Counted from the stretch's first letter, positions 1 to 9,555 are shown. The stretch: DNA of 64,000 nt from Edaphobacter sp. 12200R-103 (GCF_010093025.1 NZ_CP048114.1:1488001-1552000), one strand, 5' to 3'. The notes: a model not told the origin generated them from the letters alone. Made by a program: numbers and translations.

Positions 1-688
1 CGTCGAGGTTTACCCAGAACTTGTTGGAGAGCTCCATCGCCTGCGCAAACTCTTGAGGGCCGATGGTGTGGTTGTGTAACGCAACGATGACATCATGCTT
101 CTCCGCGAAAGGCTTGAGGCGCGGAAAAATATCCACCGGCGAAGAGGCCGTAATAATCTTTGTGCCCAGGGCTTTAGTCATCAAAAAACCCTTTTCGATC
201 TCTTCATCCGTGAAATATTTATCGAAGCTGAGATTGTAGGAGAAAAACTGTAGACCAGCATCGGTAAACATCTTGCCGACCTCCTCGAATTTTTCGAGAC
301 CGACATTCAGGCGCCACTGCCGTAAAGCTTCACGCTTGGCAGGGTCGGGGGCCGGAAACATTGGATGGCTCCCCTTGGGGCGGGGAGGACGCGGGACCCA
401 CGGGCCGGGCCGGCCGGCTCCGGGCAACGGAACCGGTGCTCCAAGGAAGTTTTCCACGTGCTCAGACATCGTATCGATCGTGGAGAGACCGACAGCTCGC
501 ATGGTGGCAATAATTTCCTTGATGCCCATGCCGCTAAAGGTGAAGCTTGCTGACTGAACTCCCATCAGCACACCATCAATCGTTGAATTGATTGGCTTCA
601 CGGCATCCTCCGCCCTGGCAGAGGTACCGTATTTCGCAAGAGCTACAGCTGCAAGCGCTGAAGCAGTAAATTTTCTACGGGTAATCAT
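1..688 (-). CDS. Sugar phosphate isomerase/epimerase-like protein, secreted, C-terminus cut by window edge
   Basis: The reading frame runs from an ATG at 686-688 through 229 codons without a stop to position 1, so the C-terminus is missing. The product begins MITRRKFTASALAAVALAKY, a signal peptide of twin-arginine type, and is followed by a TIM-barrel sequence of the xylose isomerase-like / AP endonuclease 2 family (GVLMGVQSASF near the first strand, VIVALHNHT in a later one). A proline/glycine-rich insert near residues 85-110 is unusual. Members isomerise, epimerise or cleave sugars, and some act on 3-keto glycosides; the substrate here cannot be read. It lies 43 nt downstream of the AGE epimerase gene and is probably co-transcribed. 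The family call is fairly sure, the function is not. Confidence 0.75.
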   Translation of the reverse strand, partial: MITRRKFTASALAAVALAKYGTSARAEDAVKPINSTIDGVLMGVQSASFTFSGMGIKEIIATMRAVGLSTIDTMSEHVENFLGAPVPLPGAGRPGPWVPRPPRPKGSHPMFPAPDPAKREALRQWRLNVGLEKFEEVGKMFTDAGLQFFSYNLSFDKYFTDEEIEKGFLMTKALGTKIITASSPVDIFPRLKPFAEKHDVIVALHNHTIGPQEFAQAMELSNKFWVNLD

Positions 689-731
689 GTTCTCTCTCTT
701 TTTTTGGTGCGATCGCAACTGCCGAATGAGC

Positions 732-2081
732 CTATGTGGTGAGGTGCAGAAGTTCCGTAAACATCGTCGTCTGGTGGTAGGTTCCCCATTCCGGTCCGTC
801 TACAGCGCCTTTGATATAAGCCCGCTCTCCGAGAGCCTCACGCGGTTTTCCGGGGATGACACCTTCAAACCAGCCGCCATATTCGTGATCCATGAAATTC
901 CCCTTCACGAAGTCGGTGGCTTGATGGAAGGTCGGCCATAGATCGCTGCGCCCATGCAGAGTGGCGTACCGTGCAGTGGCCTTCATGGTCTCGCACTGCG
1001 TCCACCAGATCATGTAGTCGCGGGCAGGACCGCTGCCATCAGCGTTGGCGATCATCCATGTACCGCCGGTAGGTTTGTCGAAGCCCACCTTAAGTCCCAG
1101 ATCGATGCTGCGGGCACCGAGTTCAATAAACTTCTTATCTGCACCCAATTCGACCGCACGGCTGAAGAGCGTACCCCACTCGAAGAGATGGCCGACATTG
1201 AAGGTCTTAGGCTCCGGAGCTTTCCAGTTTTCGTCGTAGCCCTCAGGCAGATAGCCAAGCTTGTAGTCGTACATCTTTTCGAAAGCACCCATCTCTGTCT
1301 GGATCTCGTTCCAGACCTCCTTCGATTTGGTCGTGTCATAGAGGGCCAGCAGGGCCTCGAACATGTGTACGTTCAAGCCGTGGCGACGAGCCATGAATCC
1401 GCTAGATCGGCCCCCCGCACGCGGCGCTCCGGAAGGATTCCCAATCGTCATCGGAGCGGGCCCGCTGAAGTCGCGCTTCATGCTGTTGTAGAAGAATTGA
1501 CCATCACGCATCTTCGTGCTGACCTCATGCCAGGACTGCATCGCTGCATCGGCATATTCCTTCTTGCCGGTAACGCGGGCCGCATGCGCGAGCGGAAAGA
1601 TGGTGAAGCTGGTGTAACCAGTCTTGGTATCGTCGATGACCTTCAAGTCAGGGGTGGTGCGATTGAAGTATCCGCCGAATTTCGGGTCGCGCATATTAAT
1701 CAGGAAATCCGCACATTTGGTGACTGCATCCAGATACCGCTTGTCCTTCGAGTATTCATAACCGGCGACCATGCAGTAGAGCTGCCGCCCTTGCCCGTTA
1801 AGGCTGGCTTCCCGCTGGGTGCCATAAGGTTTCCACTGACGATCGAGGTTCTCTTGAATGAAGCCGTTCGGCATCACGGATGCTTCGAGCCAATAATCCA
1901 GCAGGTCGTTGATCATCGCTTTTTTTACCCACGCACGATCGATGTGCTTTGCCGCGACTGCGACCGTTGCAGAGTTTGCAGCGCTTTTCGCAGAGCCTTT
2001 AGTGGCCTCTGCCCAACCATACCCAGACAGGAGAGAGATTCCCCCCAAAGTCAACCTGCTGAATTCCCTTCTCGTGATCAT
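732..2081 (-). CDS. AGE family epimerase/isomerase (N-acylglucosamine 2-epimerase-like)
   Basis: About 449 residues. I chose the ATG at 2081 because AGGAGA lies just upstream and the protein then begins with a twin-arginine-like leader (MITRREFSRLTLGGISLL); an upstream ATG would add 23 residues of no known type. The body is an (alpha/alpha)6-barrel of the AGE/cellobiose 2-epimerase superfamily, with sequences such as LNGQGRQLYCMVAGYEYS, RRHGLNVHMFEALLALYD and MIWWTQCETMKATARY, which carry the aromatic and histidine residues typical of the active-site funnel. Known members interconvert GlcNAc/ManNAc, cellobiose or mannose/fructose. The predicted export signal would place this one in the periplasm, which is unusual for the family. 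It is the first gene after an operator-like site at 2165-2179 and is followed by the isomerase gene at 688. Confidence 0.8.
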   Translation of the reverse strand: MITRREFSRLTLGGISLLSGYGWAEATKGSAKSAANSATVAVAAKHIDRAWVKKAMINDLLDYWLEASVMPNGFIQENLDRQWKPYGTQREASLNGQGRQLYCMVAGYEYSKDKRYLDAVTKCADFLINMRDPKFGGYFNRTTPDLKVIDDTKTGYTSFTIFPLAHAARVTGKKEYADAAMQSWHEVSTKMRDGQFFYNSMKRDFSGPAPMTIGNPSGAPRAGGRSSGFMARRHGLNVHMFEALLALYDTTKSKEVWNEIQTEMGAFEKMYDYKLGYLPEGYDENWKAPEPKTFNVGHLFEWGTLFSRAVELGADKKFIELGARSIDLGLKVGFDKPTGGTWMIANADGSGPARDYMIWWTQCETMKATARYATLHGRSDLWPTFHQATDFVKGNFMDHEYGGWFEGVIPGKPREALGERAYIKGAVDGPEWGTYHQTTMFTELLHLTT

Positions 2082-2164
2082 GTCCTCTCCTTGTTGAATG
2101 CGATTACAGAATGGCAACCGAAATTGGCCGCGAAACGGTGGTAGAAGCATAGCTCAACCAATAG

Positions 2165-2179
2165 TCCTATTACTATAGG
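2165..2179. promoter_or_regulatory. Candidate GntR operator, copy A
   Basis: TCCTATTACTATAGG contains the inverted repeat CCTAT-N4-ATAGG and lies 84 bp upstream of the AGE epimerase start. On the minus strand it contains TATAGT, a plausible -10 element, so a bound protein would block the promoter. It shares TCCTATnnnTAyAGG with sites at 4345-4359 and 9485-9499. The link to the GntR protein encoded at 3406-4179 is inference. Confidence 0.6.
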
Positions 2180-2229
2180 TTTATTTAAGAAAATGATTGT
2201 CTCCGCGCAGAGGTAAAGGTCCGGGTTAC

Positions 2230-3375
2230 TTAGGAATGCGCAGCCGTCAGGCGGCTGCGAAAGAGGATCAGAATAAGGACAACAATCATCGACATGGCCG
2301 GTAGCAGAAGCAACCCTCGTCCCACTCCCTCGGCATCCGTGCCAGAGAGCCAGCCGATCACGGGAGAACTGACTACAAGTCCGCTGAAGCCGCAGGTAAT
2401 GGCAAAACCGATCGCGGTGGCCGCCTGCTTCTTGAATAAACGTCCGACGATGGCAATGGTCGTTGGGAAGATGGGAGCCATGACAAATCCGGCCAGAAAG
2501 ACCAGCGGAGCGCCACCGGCAAGAGATGGAGCCTTTAGCATGCCGAACGTGATAACGCCCATGAGAACGCAGCAGGTTAGAGTAACGTAATACGGCGACG
2601 CCTTGGTGAGGAGTTTGCTTGCAACCATGCGGCCTATGAGGAGGCCGGAGGCGAAGCCAAAGGACAATATATTTAGGGCCTTCGCAGTTGGAATCCCTGT
2701 GGAGATAAGGAACTTCGGAAACCAGTTCCAGATACCAAACTCACAGGCGGTATAAAGAAAAATAATGGAGGCCAGCACATAAAGGAGGCCGGAGCGGAAG
2801 ATATTTCCCTTCTCCTCATCCCCGGATGCATGATCCTGCTTTTTTTCCGGCATCGGGGTAAAGACAGCCACTGCAAGTGCGAGCGCGGAAATAACGATAC
2901 CGCAGTAGGCGCTCTTAACGGCATCAGCACCCAGGAGATTGCCGGCGACGAAAGGGGTAGCGAAACCGCCAAGTCCCGCAAAAATATTCAGAAAGTTGAT
3001 GGTTGCGGCACGCCGATTGTCCGGAACATCACTCGCAATTGCATTTGAACCTACAATCACAAGGCTTCCCCCGCATCCCAGAATCACCATAGCCAGGATG
3101 CTAAGCCCCAGGCTCGCAGGGTGCGACAAAATAGCGAGTCCGATCAGACTGGCAAGCAGACCAATGATGATGCCTGCCTTTTTGCCTTTAGCATCCATGA
3201 ATGCTCCGGCCACAACTGAAGTCGCAGCAAGCCCGAGCCCCTGCGATAACGCCAGATATCCAACCTGCGTGTTCGAGAGTGAGAGGATTGTACCCAGACT
3301 AGGAACAATGGTCCCCAGCAAAGAAGCCAGCATCCCGTAGATAAATATCACGAGGCACGCTACAAAAATAAGCAC
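2230..3375 (-). CDS. MFS transporter
   Basis: A 381-residue protein made almost wholly of hydrophobic helices, about 12 by eye. GAFMDAKGKKAG in the loop after the second helix corresponds to the MFS signature between helices 2 and 3. It probably imports the mono- or oligosaccharide released by this locus into the cytoplasm. It starts with GTG at 3375; GAGGG about 10 nt upstream serves as ribosome binding site. It begins 30 nt after the GntR regulator stop on the same strand, so the two form an operon. The substrate is unknown. Confidence 0.8.
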   Translation of the reverse strand: MLIFVACLVIFIYGMLASLLGTIVPSLGTILSLSNTQVGYLALSQGLGLAATSVVAGAFMDAKGKKAGIIIGLLASLIGLAILSHPASLGLSILAMVILGCGGSLVIVGSNAIASDVPDNRRAATINFLNIFAGLGGFATPFVAGNLLGADAVKSAYCGIVISALALAVAVFTPMPEKKQDHASGDEEKGNIFRSGLLYVLASIIFLYTACEFGIWNWFPKFLISTGIPTAKALNILSFGFASGLLIGRMVASKLLTKASPYYVTLTCCVLMGVITFGMLKAPSLAGGAPLVFLAGFVMAPIFPTTIAIVGRLFKKQAATAIGFAITCGFSGLVVSSPVIGWLSGTDAEGVGRGLLLLPAMSMIVVLILILFRSRLTAAHS

Positions 3376-3405
3376 AGACGACGACCCTCACCTACCTATA
3401 AAGTG

Positions 3406-4179
3406 TCAACGAATCAACTGAACTTCGAACTCTGTGTGATCTCCACGATGTTTCGCAACGAAATACTCGAGTGCGGTTCCATCGGCCAGGAAACCTACGC
3501 TGGACAGCAATAGCGCGGGGCTCTTCGGTTTCACTTTCAGCAATGCTGCTTCTCTCGTATTCAGTGCGATGGCGCGAATAGTGCGCACGCCTTTCGCTAT
3601 TACCAACCCGAGCTTCTGGTCCAGCACGCGGTAGAGGGACTTATCGGAGAAATCCTCCGACAAGAGAGAGACACAGTGCTCATAATTTAAATAAGTCTTA
3701 ACGAAGACTTCGGGCACGTCTCCGAGATAGCGCACGCGGGTAAGCAGAATCACCTTTGCACCCTCGGCAACGCCTAGTTTTCTGGCAACGTCTGCATCAG
3801 CTGGGATGGACTTCAACTCGAGTACCTTGGTTCGAGGATTCTGCCCTCCACGTTCCGCTTCTTCATGAAAGCCTCTGAGGCTCTGCATGAGCGCTCCACG
3901 GTACTCTGGATGTGAGATCGTCGTCTTCTTGCCGTTTCGTTTTTTGAGAAGGCCACGATGCTCTAGATCTGCGAACGCCTGGCGTACTACGGTCCTGCTC
4001 AGGCCAAAGTGGTCACAGAATGCCTGTTCACTAGGCAGGCTTTGACCTGGAAGCCATTTGTTGGCACGGATCTTCTCTTCAATAAGCTTGATGAGCTGAA
4101 AATAAAGCGGAATCGGGCTCGCTTCTACTATTGTTCCAAGTTCGTCCAAAGTTACCGTAGCTGTGGAAGTTGTACTCAT
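3406..4179 (-). CDS. GntR/HutC-family transcriptional regulator
   Basis: 257 residues from the ATG at 4179. A longer frame exists, but its first 62 residues are arginine- and cysteine-rich and not family-like. Residues about 20-90 are a GntR winged helix: PLYFQLIKLIEEKI, then LPSEQAFCDHFGLSRTVVRQ as helix-turn-helix and the wing LEHRGLLKKRNGKKT. Residues about 100-255 are a UTRA effector domain of the HutC subfamily, ending EYFVAKHRGDHTEFEVQL. Such proteins repress catabolic genes until a sugar or sugar phosphate binds UTRA. The gene heads the gntR-MFS unit, and a 15-bp motif at 4345-4359 in its upstream region recurs in two other promoters of the locus, so autoregulation and control of the locus are likely. 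Confidence 0.88.
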   Translation of the reverse strand: MSTTSTATVTLDELGTIVEASPIPLYFQLIKLIEEKIRANKWLPGQSLPSEQAFCDHFGLSRTVVRQAFADLEHRGLLKKRNGKKTTISHPEYRGALMQSLRGFHEEAERGGQNPRTKVLELKSIPADADVARKLGVAEGAKVILLTRVRYLGDVPEVFVKTYLNYEHCVSLLSEDFSDKSLYRVLDQKLGLVIAKGVRTIRAIALNTREAALLKVKPKSPALLLSSVGFLADGTALEYFVAKHRGDHTEFEVQLIR

Positions 4180-4344
4180 GCGGTGGCACCATCGCAGCCA
4201 TGGGCCGCGATGCCTCTCTTGCTCTATAGCGATTCTCGAAGTGCCGCCAACAATGCGGGCAAGGCAAAACGAAATATGCGAGCAGCGTGCGCGCCGACGC
4301 ATCCTCGGATCGCCTAAGCGATGACGACCTTCCGCTAGATAGTA

Positions 4345-4359
4345 TCCTATCCTTATAGG
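4345..4359. promoter_or_regulatory. Candidate GntR operator, copy B (upstream of gntR)
   Basis: TCCTATCCTTATAGG, an inverted repeat CCTAT-N4-ATAGG, lies 166 bp upstream of the regulator start, between it and the end of the SGNH esterase gene. It has the same form as copies A and C. This suggests autoregulation; binding is not shown. Confidence 0.6.
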
Positions 4360-4388
4360 GAGCAAAAAACTTTCTCCGTTTTCACTGA

Positions 4389-5672
4389 CTACTGCTTGAA
4401 GTCCACAAGCACGAACTGCCGAGCCATCAGCTCATTTCCGTCATCGTTCGGATGTATATGATCTCCAGGATCAAGTTCTAAACGGAGCTTCGCTGGCTGC
4501 CCCGGAGTACGCAGAGCTTTATCGAAATCAACGATTGCATCGAAATTACCCGGGGTGCGAATCCAATCGTTGACAGATTGCCTGGTTGCTTCACCAATTG
4601 GGCCGGCGAGCCACACTCCTTCCTCCGGAGTGAGCGTAGCCCCCATCACTTTGATGTTGTGCATATGAGCCCGCGCAATCAATTGTTGATATCCGGCAAT
4701 CAAATCCTCCGCCTTCAAAGCTTCCTCGCCCTCAATCTGTCCATGAATGTTGATATCGTTAATGCCTTCCAGCAGAACAACCCACCTCACGCCGGGCCGA
4801 CTCAGTACATCTCTGTCAAAACGAGCCAGTGCGCTTACCCCGGCGCCATCTTGCAGTACCTCATTCCCGGAGATTCCCTCATTCAATACGCTTGCTCTGG
4901 GCGAACCTGCCGTCGTAAGCAGGCGGTTCTGCAACAAAGTCGGCCATGCATGGTTTGCGTCCACCGTGGTTTTGAATCCATCTGTAATCGAATCACCCAG
5001 AGCGACGATCGTAAATCGATCAATCGGGGCGAGCACGTCAATACCCGAAAGCCACATATAGGATGTCGTCGTCGTGGACGAAGGGGGCATCTCAGCGCTG
5101 GCCGTTTCGTTGCCTTCGGCGAGATAGCTCGTGTGAAGTCCGAGGGCATGCGTCGTCGGGATGCCCTCGGAGTCTCTGACGTAAATCGAAACCGCTACAT
5201 TCGACGAATCTGGCAACGACAGGTCAACGGGGTCACTGGTTGCGACGACTCCAGGAGGAATCTTGATCTCCCGATGACCCGAGAAAGTAAGGCTGCGATC
5301 TGTGCCAACGACTATAGCTGAACCTTCCCCCTTCCTGGCGATATGCACGGAGCCAAGAATGACAGGTTTCTTGCCAAATGCATTCGAAAGTTCGATGCGG
5401 ATCTTATGACCGCCGACACCGACCCTCGCCGTCATACGAATTGTCTTGTCGCGTATATCCGTTGGGGGGACGGGCCGCGCATTCCCATGACTTCCTCGAA
5501 AATTCGGCCGCTTAACTGTTGGCGGGACATTCGGCACGTCGGGAACGGTGGGTGCAAGTTCCTGCGCTGTCGCCCATGTCCCAATCCAATGGGTCTTCGG
5601 TGCGGCATGCGCCGTCGGCATTCCGCTGTTCAATACGAGCGCCATCAATGTGGCGCTCCAGACCTTCCTCAT
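4389..5672 (-). CDS. Secreted SGNH/GDSL-family esterase
   Basis: 427 residues with a signal peptide (MRKVWSATLMALVLNSGMPT, likely cut after AHA). The N-terminal ~200 residues form a beta-rich domain (THWIGTWATAQELAPTV, TIRMTARVGVGG). The SGNH hydrolase domain follows: block I VALGDSITDGF with Ser228 as nucleophile, block III GINDINI, and the catalytic Asp/His pair in DPGDHIHPND near residue 404. The architecture resembles secreted carbohydrate acetyl/xylan esterases of the SGNH superfamily, so it probably removes ester groups from a glycan in the periplasm or outside the cell. It lies 86 nt downstream of the TonB receptor on the same strand, with a terminator-like hairpin between them. Confidence 0.85.
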   Translation of the reverse strand: MRKVWSATLMALVLNSGMPTAHAAPKTHWIGTWATAQELAPTVPDVPNVPPTVKRPNFRGSHGNARPVPPTDIRDKTIRMTARVGVGGHKIRIELSNAFGKKPVILGSVHIARKGEGSAIVVGTDRSLTFSGHREIKIPPGVVATSDPVDLSLPDSSNVAVSIYVRDSEGIPTTHALGLHTSYLAEGNETASAEMPPSSTTTTSYMWLSGIDVLAPIDRFTIVALGDSITDGFKTTVDANHAWPTLLQNRLLTTAGSPRASVLNEGISGNEVLQDGAGVSALARFDRDVLSRPGVRWVVLLEGINDINIHGQIEGEEALKAEDLIAGYQQLIARAHMHNIKVMGATLTPEEGVWLAGPIGEATRQSVNDWIRTPGNFDAIVDFDKALRTPGQPAKLRLELDPGDHIHPNDDGNELMARQFVLVDFKQ

Positions 5673-5721
5673 GCCAATCCTCTCAGACTAACGAAATATG
5701 GACTCGGAGAATGGAGTGGGG

Positions 5722-5746
5722 AAAAGGGAGCCGCTCGCGCGGCCCC
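5722..5746 (-). terminator. Rho-independent-type terminator after the TonB receptor gene
   Basis: On the minus strand GGGGCCGC, loop GCGA and GCGGCTCC form an 8-bp stem with one mismatch, followed by CTTTT. It lies just after the receptor stop codon at 5759. The T tract is short, so read-through into the esterase gene is possible. Confidence 0.5.
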
Positions 5747-5758
5747 TCATCCTGGGAG

Positions 5759-8700
5759 TTAGTAAGTCAATCTCAGACCAAACTGAATCTGCCTTGGGTT
5801 GTTGGCTTGCGCCGTAACCTTGCCATAGTTGCCACCGTCGTAAGCTGCCGTCGATGGAGCTTGAAATTGAACGCGATTGAAGACGTTGAAGAATTCCGCC
5901 GTGAAGCTCACGGTTACCGATTCACGAATCGGAGTTGCCTTCAGAAGCGAGAAGTCATAGTTATTGACACCGTGGCGACGGATCGCTCCATCGACGCGAG
6001 GCTCATTGCCGAACTCAAACTTTCCGGGCGCGGTAAAGCACGATTTGTTGAACCAGGAGCCACTATCCACACGCTTGTGTGCATCGGACTCAGGCACTTT
6101 GTTACAACCCGGAACCACATTCGGACGCGTTGTTCCCTGCCCGATGCCGTTCTGGTAATATCCGCCACCACCGAAGTAGCTAGCTATGTCATTGGGGGCC
6201 GCGAGAATCCCAAGGGGAGTTCCCGAACGGAATGTGGAAATGCCATTCACTCGCCATCCAGAGACAAGTACTCCGACGGGTCCCTGAGCATTGGAAAGCC
6301 ACATCTGCTGCTTGCCAAACGGCAAATCAATACCATATCCAACGACGGCGGAGTGACGATAATCCGAAGTGCTGACGGACCACTCTCCAGCAAGATTGTT
6401 GTTGTTCTGAACCGTTCCCTGATAGGTGCTGCCACCTTCGAGAAACTGCGTTACCGAATCAGTATTGGACATCAGCTTGCCCCATGTATAAGCAACCTGC
6501 AAGATGCCGCCATGCGAAAAGCGTTTTTTGAATGAGGCTTGAAGCGAGTTGTAACGAGATGCGCTGTTTCGGCTGCCAGCTGCTGTCACATAGTTGTACT
6601 GGGGGAATGGCTTGAGCAGAAGCCCTTTATATACGGTTGGCTGAGAAAGCAACCCAGAGGCAATCCTCCCATAGAACGGATTTGGGACCAGCGTTTCGAG
6701 ATCGCTTCCCATCGAGAGATATTTGTCCGGGATTTGATTGATGTTTGAAGCCGACCAGGTGTTCGCTCCCTGAGCCTGCAGGTGAACGCCCTTCGACGCT
6801 CCATAGGCGAGGCCATAACTTGCGGACGAGCCGAGTTCGTGCTCGAAGGCAAGATTCCACTGCTGAACGTAGCTATACGGCTGGTTTGGAAGACGCGATT
6901 GGATGTTCTGCCCATAAAGTGCAGTCAGACGCGATGCATCGCCACGGCCAGGCGTCAGAACCCCGTTAGGAAATGGATTCGCTACGGTTGTATTGGTTTG
7001 GCTAAAAGTATTGTTCGACTTGAAGGTATTACCAACCAGGGTGGCCGCCGTATTAACACTGGAGCTGTTCGGGCCATCCTGCGAAAGAGTAGATGGCAGG
7101 TAAGAGATGCCATATCCACCGCGCACAACCATCTTGTCCGTCAAACGATATGCAAAACCCACGCGAGGCGAGAAGAGCAGCCAATGCAGATTTTCCTCGC
7201 GACGTGAGGGACGGTCGCTGCTTCCCACAAGAGCAAGTTTCCCAACGAGGTCCTGATTTGTGCCTAGAGCGGGGTTGAAGATCGTTCCCAACGGACTGGG
7301 AGCATCAGGAAGTATGACTGTGTTCCAATTATTCGCTTCGGAGTATGAGCCGGGCTGATCCCAGCGCAGACCAAGATCGAGCGTCAGCTTTCTCGTAGCT
7401 TGAAAGTTGTCTGTGATAAAGAATCCATAGTTATGCAGGAACGCCCGCGATCCGCCGATGGCTTGTGCCGAGGTGCTGTTGGGAGTACCAAGCAAAGCAG
7501 ACGCCACAGAATAGCCGGAACCTGGAATGGAGGGGTTTGCCGTCGTCTGTGCCGAGAAACTGAAGACGTTGCCTCCGCTGTCCGGATCGGCAATCCACTG
7601 GACACTGCGCCATGATGCACCAGCTTTAACAGTGTGCCGTCCCAGGATCTTCGTAATACTGCCGGAAAGAGCATAGACATTGGTATGCCAGTAAAGCTGG
7701 CCCGGGCCGGTGCTGCCAGCTATACCTGTGCCAGCAAAACTAAAGGCCGTAGGAAGCATCTGACCGAGCGCACTCTGCATTGCCGCCAGGCCAGGCGAGA
7801 TGCCGGAGATGTCCGTTCCCAAACCGCGAGGATAAGTGTATTGATAAACCCGGAGATAGGACGCGCGTCCGTCGATAATCGTAGTCGGGTTGACGGTAAA
7901 GGTATCACCAATGATCGCAATGTGGTCCGAGATTCCGCCAGGAGCCGCGGGTTCGAATGCCGGGACACCCGGATATGGATTGGTCGTCAGGCTCTCCACT
8001 TTGAATTTGGCGTATTTCGCGAATGCGATGTTTCGAGTGCCAAAGTTTTGATCGACACGCGCGTTAATCTGCTGATTGGTGTAACGCGTTCGAGTAGTCG
8101 TGATGTAGTTACTTGCAATGGCATTCGGATTTGTTGCTTCTGCGGGATAGTCTTGCTTCAGCAACGCAGTAACAGCCGGATCGATACGACTGGGACAGAT
8201 GACATTGAGGACACCATTGCACTGAAACTGAACCCCGCCATTTGCATTGTCGTAAATCTTTGGATAAAGCGGAGAGCTAAAGTCTCCGCGGAGCGCAGCC
8301 GCAGTTGGAACCGTGGTGGTAGACAGGTTTCCGCTTACAACCGGCTGCCGTTCATAACCTGCAAAGAAAAAGGTCTTATCGCGTTTTATGGGGCCGCCGA
8401 TCGTTCCACCGAACTGGTTCTGGATGTACGAAGGACGTGCACGACCGGCGCGGTTGCTAAAGAAATCATTTGCGTTCAAAACGCGATTGCGATGATATTC
8501 ATAAAGCGAACCGTGGAAGGCATTGCTTCCTGATTTCGTGCTGATATTGATGACGCCGCCAGCAAAGCCTCCGAACTCGGCGCTTACATTGCTGGTTGAT
8601 ACACGGAACTCCCGTACGGTGTCCTGTGAAGGAATGAACGAGGTCGCGTTATTGGCTGGAATGTTGGCCTGTACGCCATCGACAAACGAGATGCTCTGAT

Positions 8701-9307
8701 TCCCGAAGCCACCACCGATCTGATAATTGCCATAGGCTATAAGGTTTGTAGACATATTTCCGCTGGTATTGCCCTGCGCGATGACACCAGGAACAAGCGT
8801 GAGCAGGTTGTTGACATTCCGTCCATTCAATGGAATGTCCTGAATCGTGCGGCCTTCGATCACCCCGCCGAGATTCGCAGTGTCGGTCTGGATGAGGGGA
8901 GCTGCGCTGGATACCTCCACCGTCTCACTAACATTGCCGACTTGGAGAGAGGCGTCAGCACGCGCTGTGCTTCCTATCTGTACCTGCAGGTTAGAGAGGG
9001 TGAGATGTTTGAACCCCGACAGGTCGATGTCGATACGGTAATTTCCGGGATTCAAGTTCACGAAGCTATACGTCCCGGCTTCGCTCGTGTCCATGGAATG
9101 GACCTGATTCGTTTCCTGATTCGTAAGCGTTACCTTCGCTCCGGGCACCGCGGCTCCCGAGGCATCGGTTACAGTGCCTACCACGGAACCGAAAGTCGTC
9201 TGCGCCCGCGTGGAGCCTCCAAACAGGACTAGCACGATCATGACTAGCGAGAAAAAGCTCGCGGCATGAAGAGTGCTTTCCTTCATCATTCCAAATTTAT
9301 CTTTCAT
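5759..9307 (-). CDS. TonB-dependent receptor, Oar-like, with carboxypeptidase regulatory-like N-terminal domain
   Basis: 1182 residues. A signal peptide ends near residue 36 (LFGGSTRAQ). Residues about 40-120 are a carboxypeptidase regulatory-like beta-sandwich (GSVVGTVTDASGAAVPGAKV, YSFVNLNPGNYRIDI). The plug domain follows (GRTIQDIPLNGRNVNNLLTL; EFRVSTSNVSAEFGGFAGGV), then a long 22-strand-type barrel ending FGLRLTY with a terminal aromatic residue. Such proteins take large glycans or other substrates across the outer membrane with TonB energy and are greatly expanded in Acidobacteriota. The start at 9307 has GGGAGA upstream. It is divergent from an SGNH esterase gene across a region holding operator copy C, and probably supplies the glycan that the esterases and the AGE/MFS genes process. 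Confidence 0.92.
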   Translation of the reverse strand: MKDKFGMMKESTLHAASFFSLVMIVLVLFGGSTRAQTTFGSVVGTVTDASGAAVPGAKVTLTNQETNQVHSMDTSEAGTYSFVNLNPGNYRIDIDLSGFKHLTLSNLQVQIGSTARADASLQVGNVSETVEVSSAAPLIQTDTANLGGVIEGRTIQDIPLNGRNVNNLLTLVPGVIAQGNTSGNMSTNLIAYGNYQIGGGFGNQSISFVDGVQANIPANNATSFIPSQDTVREFRVSTSNVSAEFGGFAGGVINISTKSGSNAFHGSLYEYHRNRVLNANDFFSNRAGRARPSYIQNQFGGTIGGPIKRDKTFFFAGYERQPVVSGNLSTTTVPTAAALRGDFSSPLYPKIYDNANGGVQFQCNGVLNVICPSRIDPAVTALLKQDYPAEATNPNAIASNYITTTRTRYTNQQINARVDQNFGTRNIAFAKYAKFKVESLTTNPYPGVPAFEPAAPGGISDHIAIIGDTFTVNPTTIIDGRASYLRVYQYTYPRGLGTDISGISPGLAAMQSALGQMLPTAFSFAGTGIAGSTGPGQLYWHTNVYALSGSITKILGRHTVKAGASWRSVQWIADPDSGGNVFSFSAQTTANPSIPGSGYSVASALLGTPNSTSAQAIGGSRAFLHNYGFFITDNFQATRKLTLDLGLRWDQPGSYSEANNWNTVILPDAPSPLGTIFNPALGTNQDLVGKLALVGSSDRPSRREENLHWLLFSPRVGFAYRLTDKMVVRGGYGISYLPSTLSQDGPNSSSVNTAATLVGNTFKSNNTFSQTNTTVANPFPNGVLTPGRGDASRLTALYGQNIQSRLPNQPYSYVQQWNLAFEHELGSSASYGLAYGASKGVHLQAQGANTWSASNINQIPDKYLSMGSDLETLVPNPFYGRIASGLLSQPTVYKGLLLKPFPQYNYVTAAGSRNSASRYNSLQASFKKRFSHGGILQVAYTWGKLMSNTDSVTQFLEGGSTYQGTVQNNNNLAGEWSVSTSDYRHSAVVGYGIDLPFGKQQMWLSNAQGPVGVLVSGWRVNGISTFRSGTPLGILAAPNDIASYFGGGGYYQNGIGQGTTRPNVVPGCNKVPESDAHKRVDSGSWFNKSCFTAPGKFEFGNEPRVDGAIRRHGVNNYDFSLLKATPIRESVTVSFTAEFFNVFNRVQFQAPSTAAYDGGNYGKVTAQANNPRQIQFGLRLTY

Positions 9308-9484
9308 CGTATCTCCCTCACGCTGCCCTACTGGCCCTGAAATGAATTCTCAAACCTGGCGTGCTGTAATGATAGGTGGACAGCTTGGCGGACATGCTAT
9401 GAATACCGCTCGACGTCTGTCAAGGACAATTTCTCGAGCGAGGTGAAAATAGAGATATTGACGCAAGCGTTTGAATTGATGTAC

Positions 9485-9499
9485 TCCTATGAGTACAGG
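9485..9499. promoter_or_regulatory. Candidate GntR operator, copy C, overlapping a perfect inverted repeat
   Basis: TCCTATGAGTACAGG matches copies A and B at 11 positions (TCCTAT, TA, AGG). It overlaps a second palindrome, GTACTC-CTAT-GAGTAC, at 9481-9496. It lies in the 248-bp divergent region, 57 bp upstream of the esterase at 9556 and 178 bp upstream of the TonB receptor start, so one site could control both. Confidence 0.5.
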
Positions 9500-9555
9500 T
9501 TGCACACCTTTACTATAAATCTACATTTGCAGGTATTTTACGAGGGATACTCCCA

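Noticed and set aside
954..2144. 396-codon open frame on the plus strand
   Set aside because: It lies opposite the AGE epimerase gene, has no ribosome site, and its translation shows no family features; it is an antisense shadow in GC-rich DNA.
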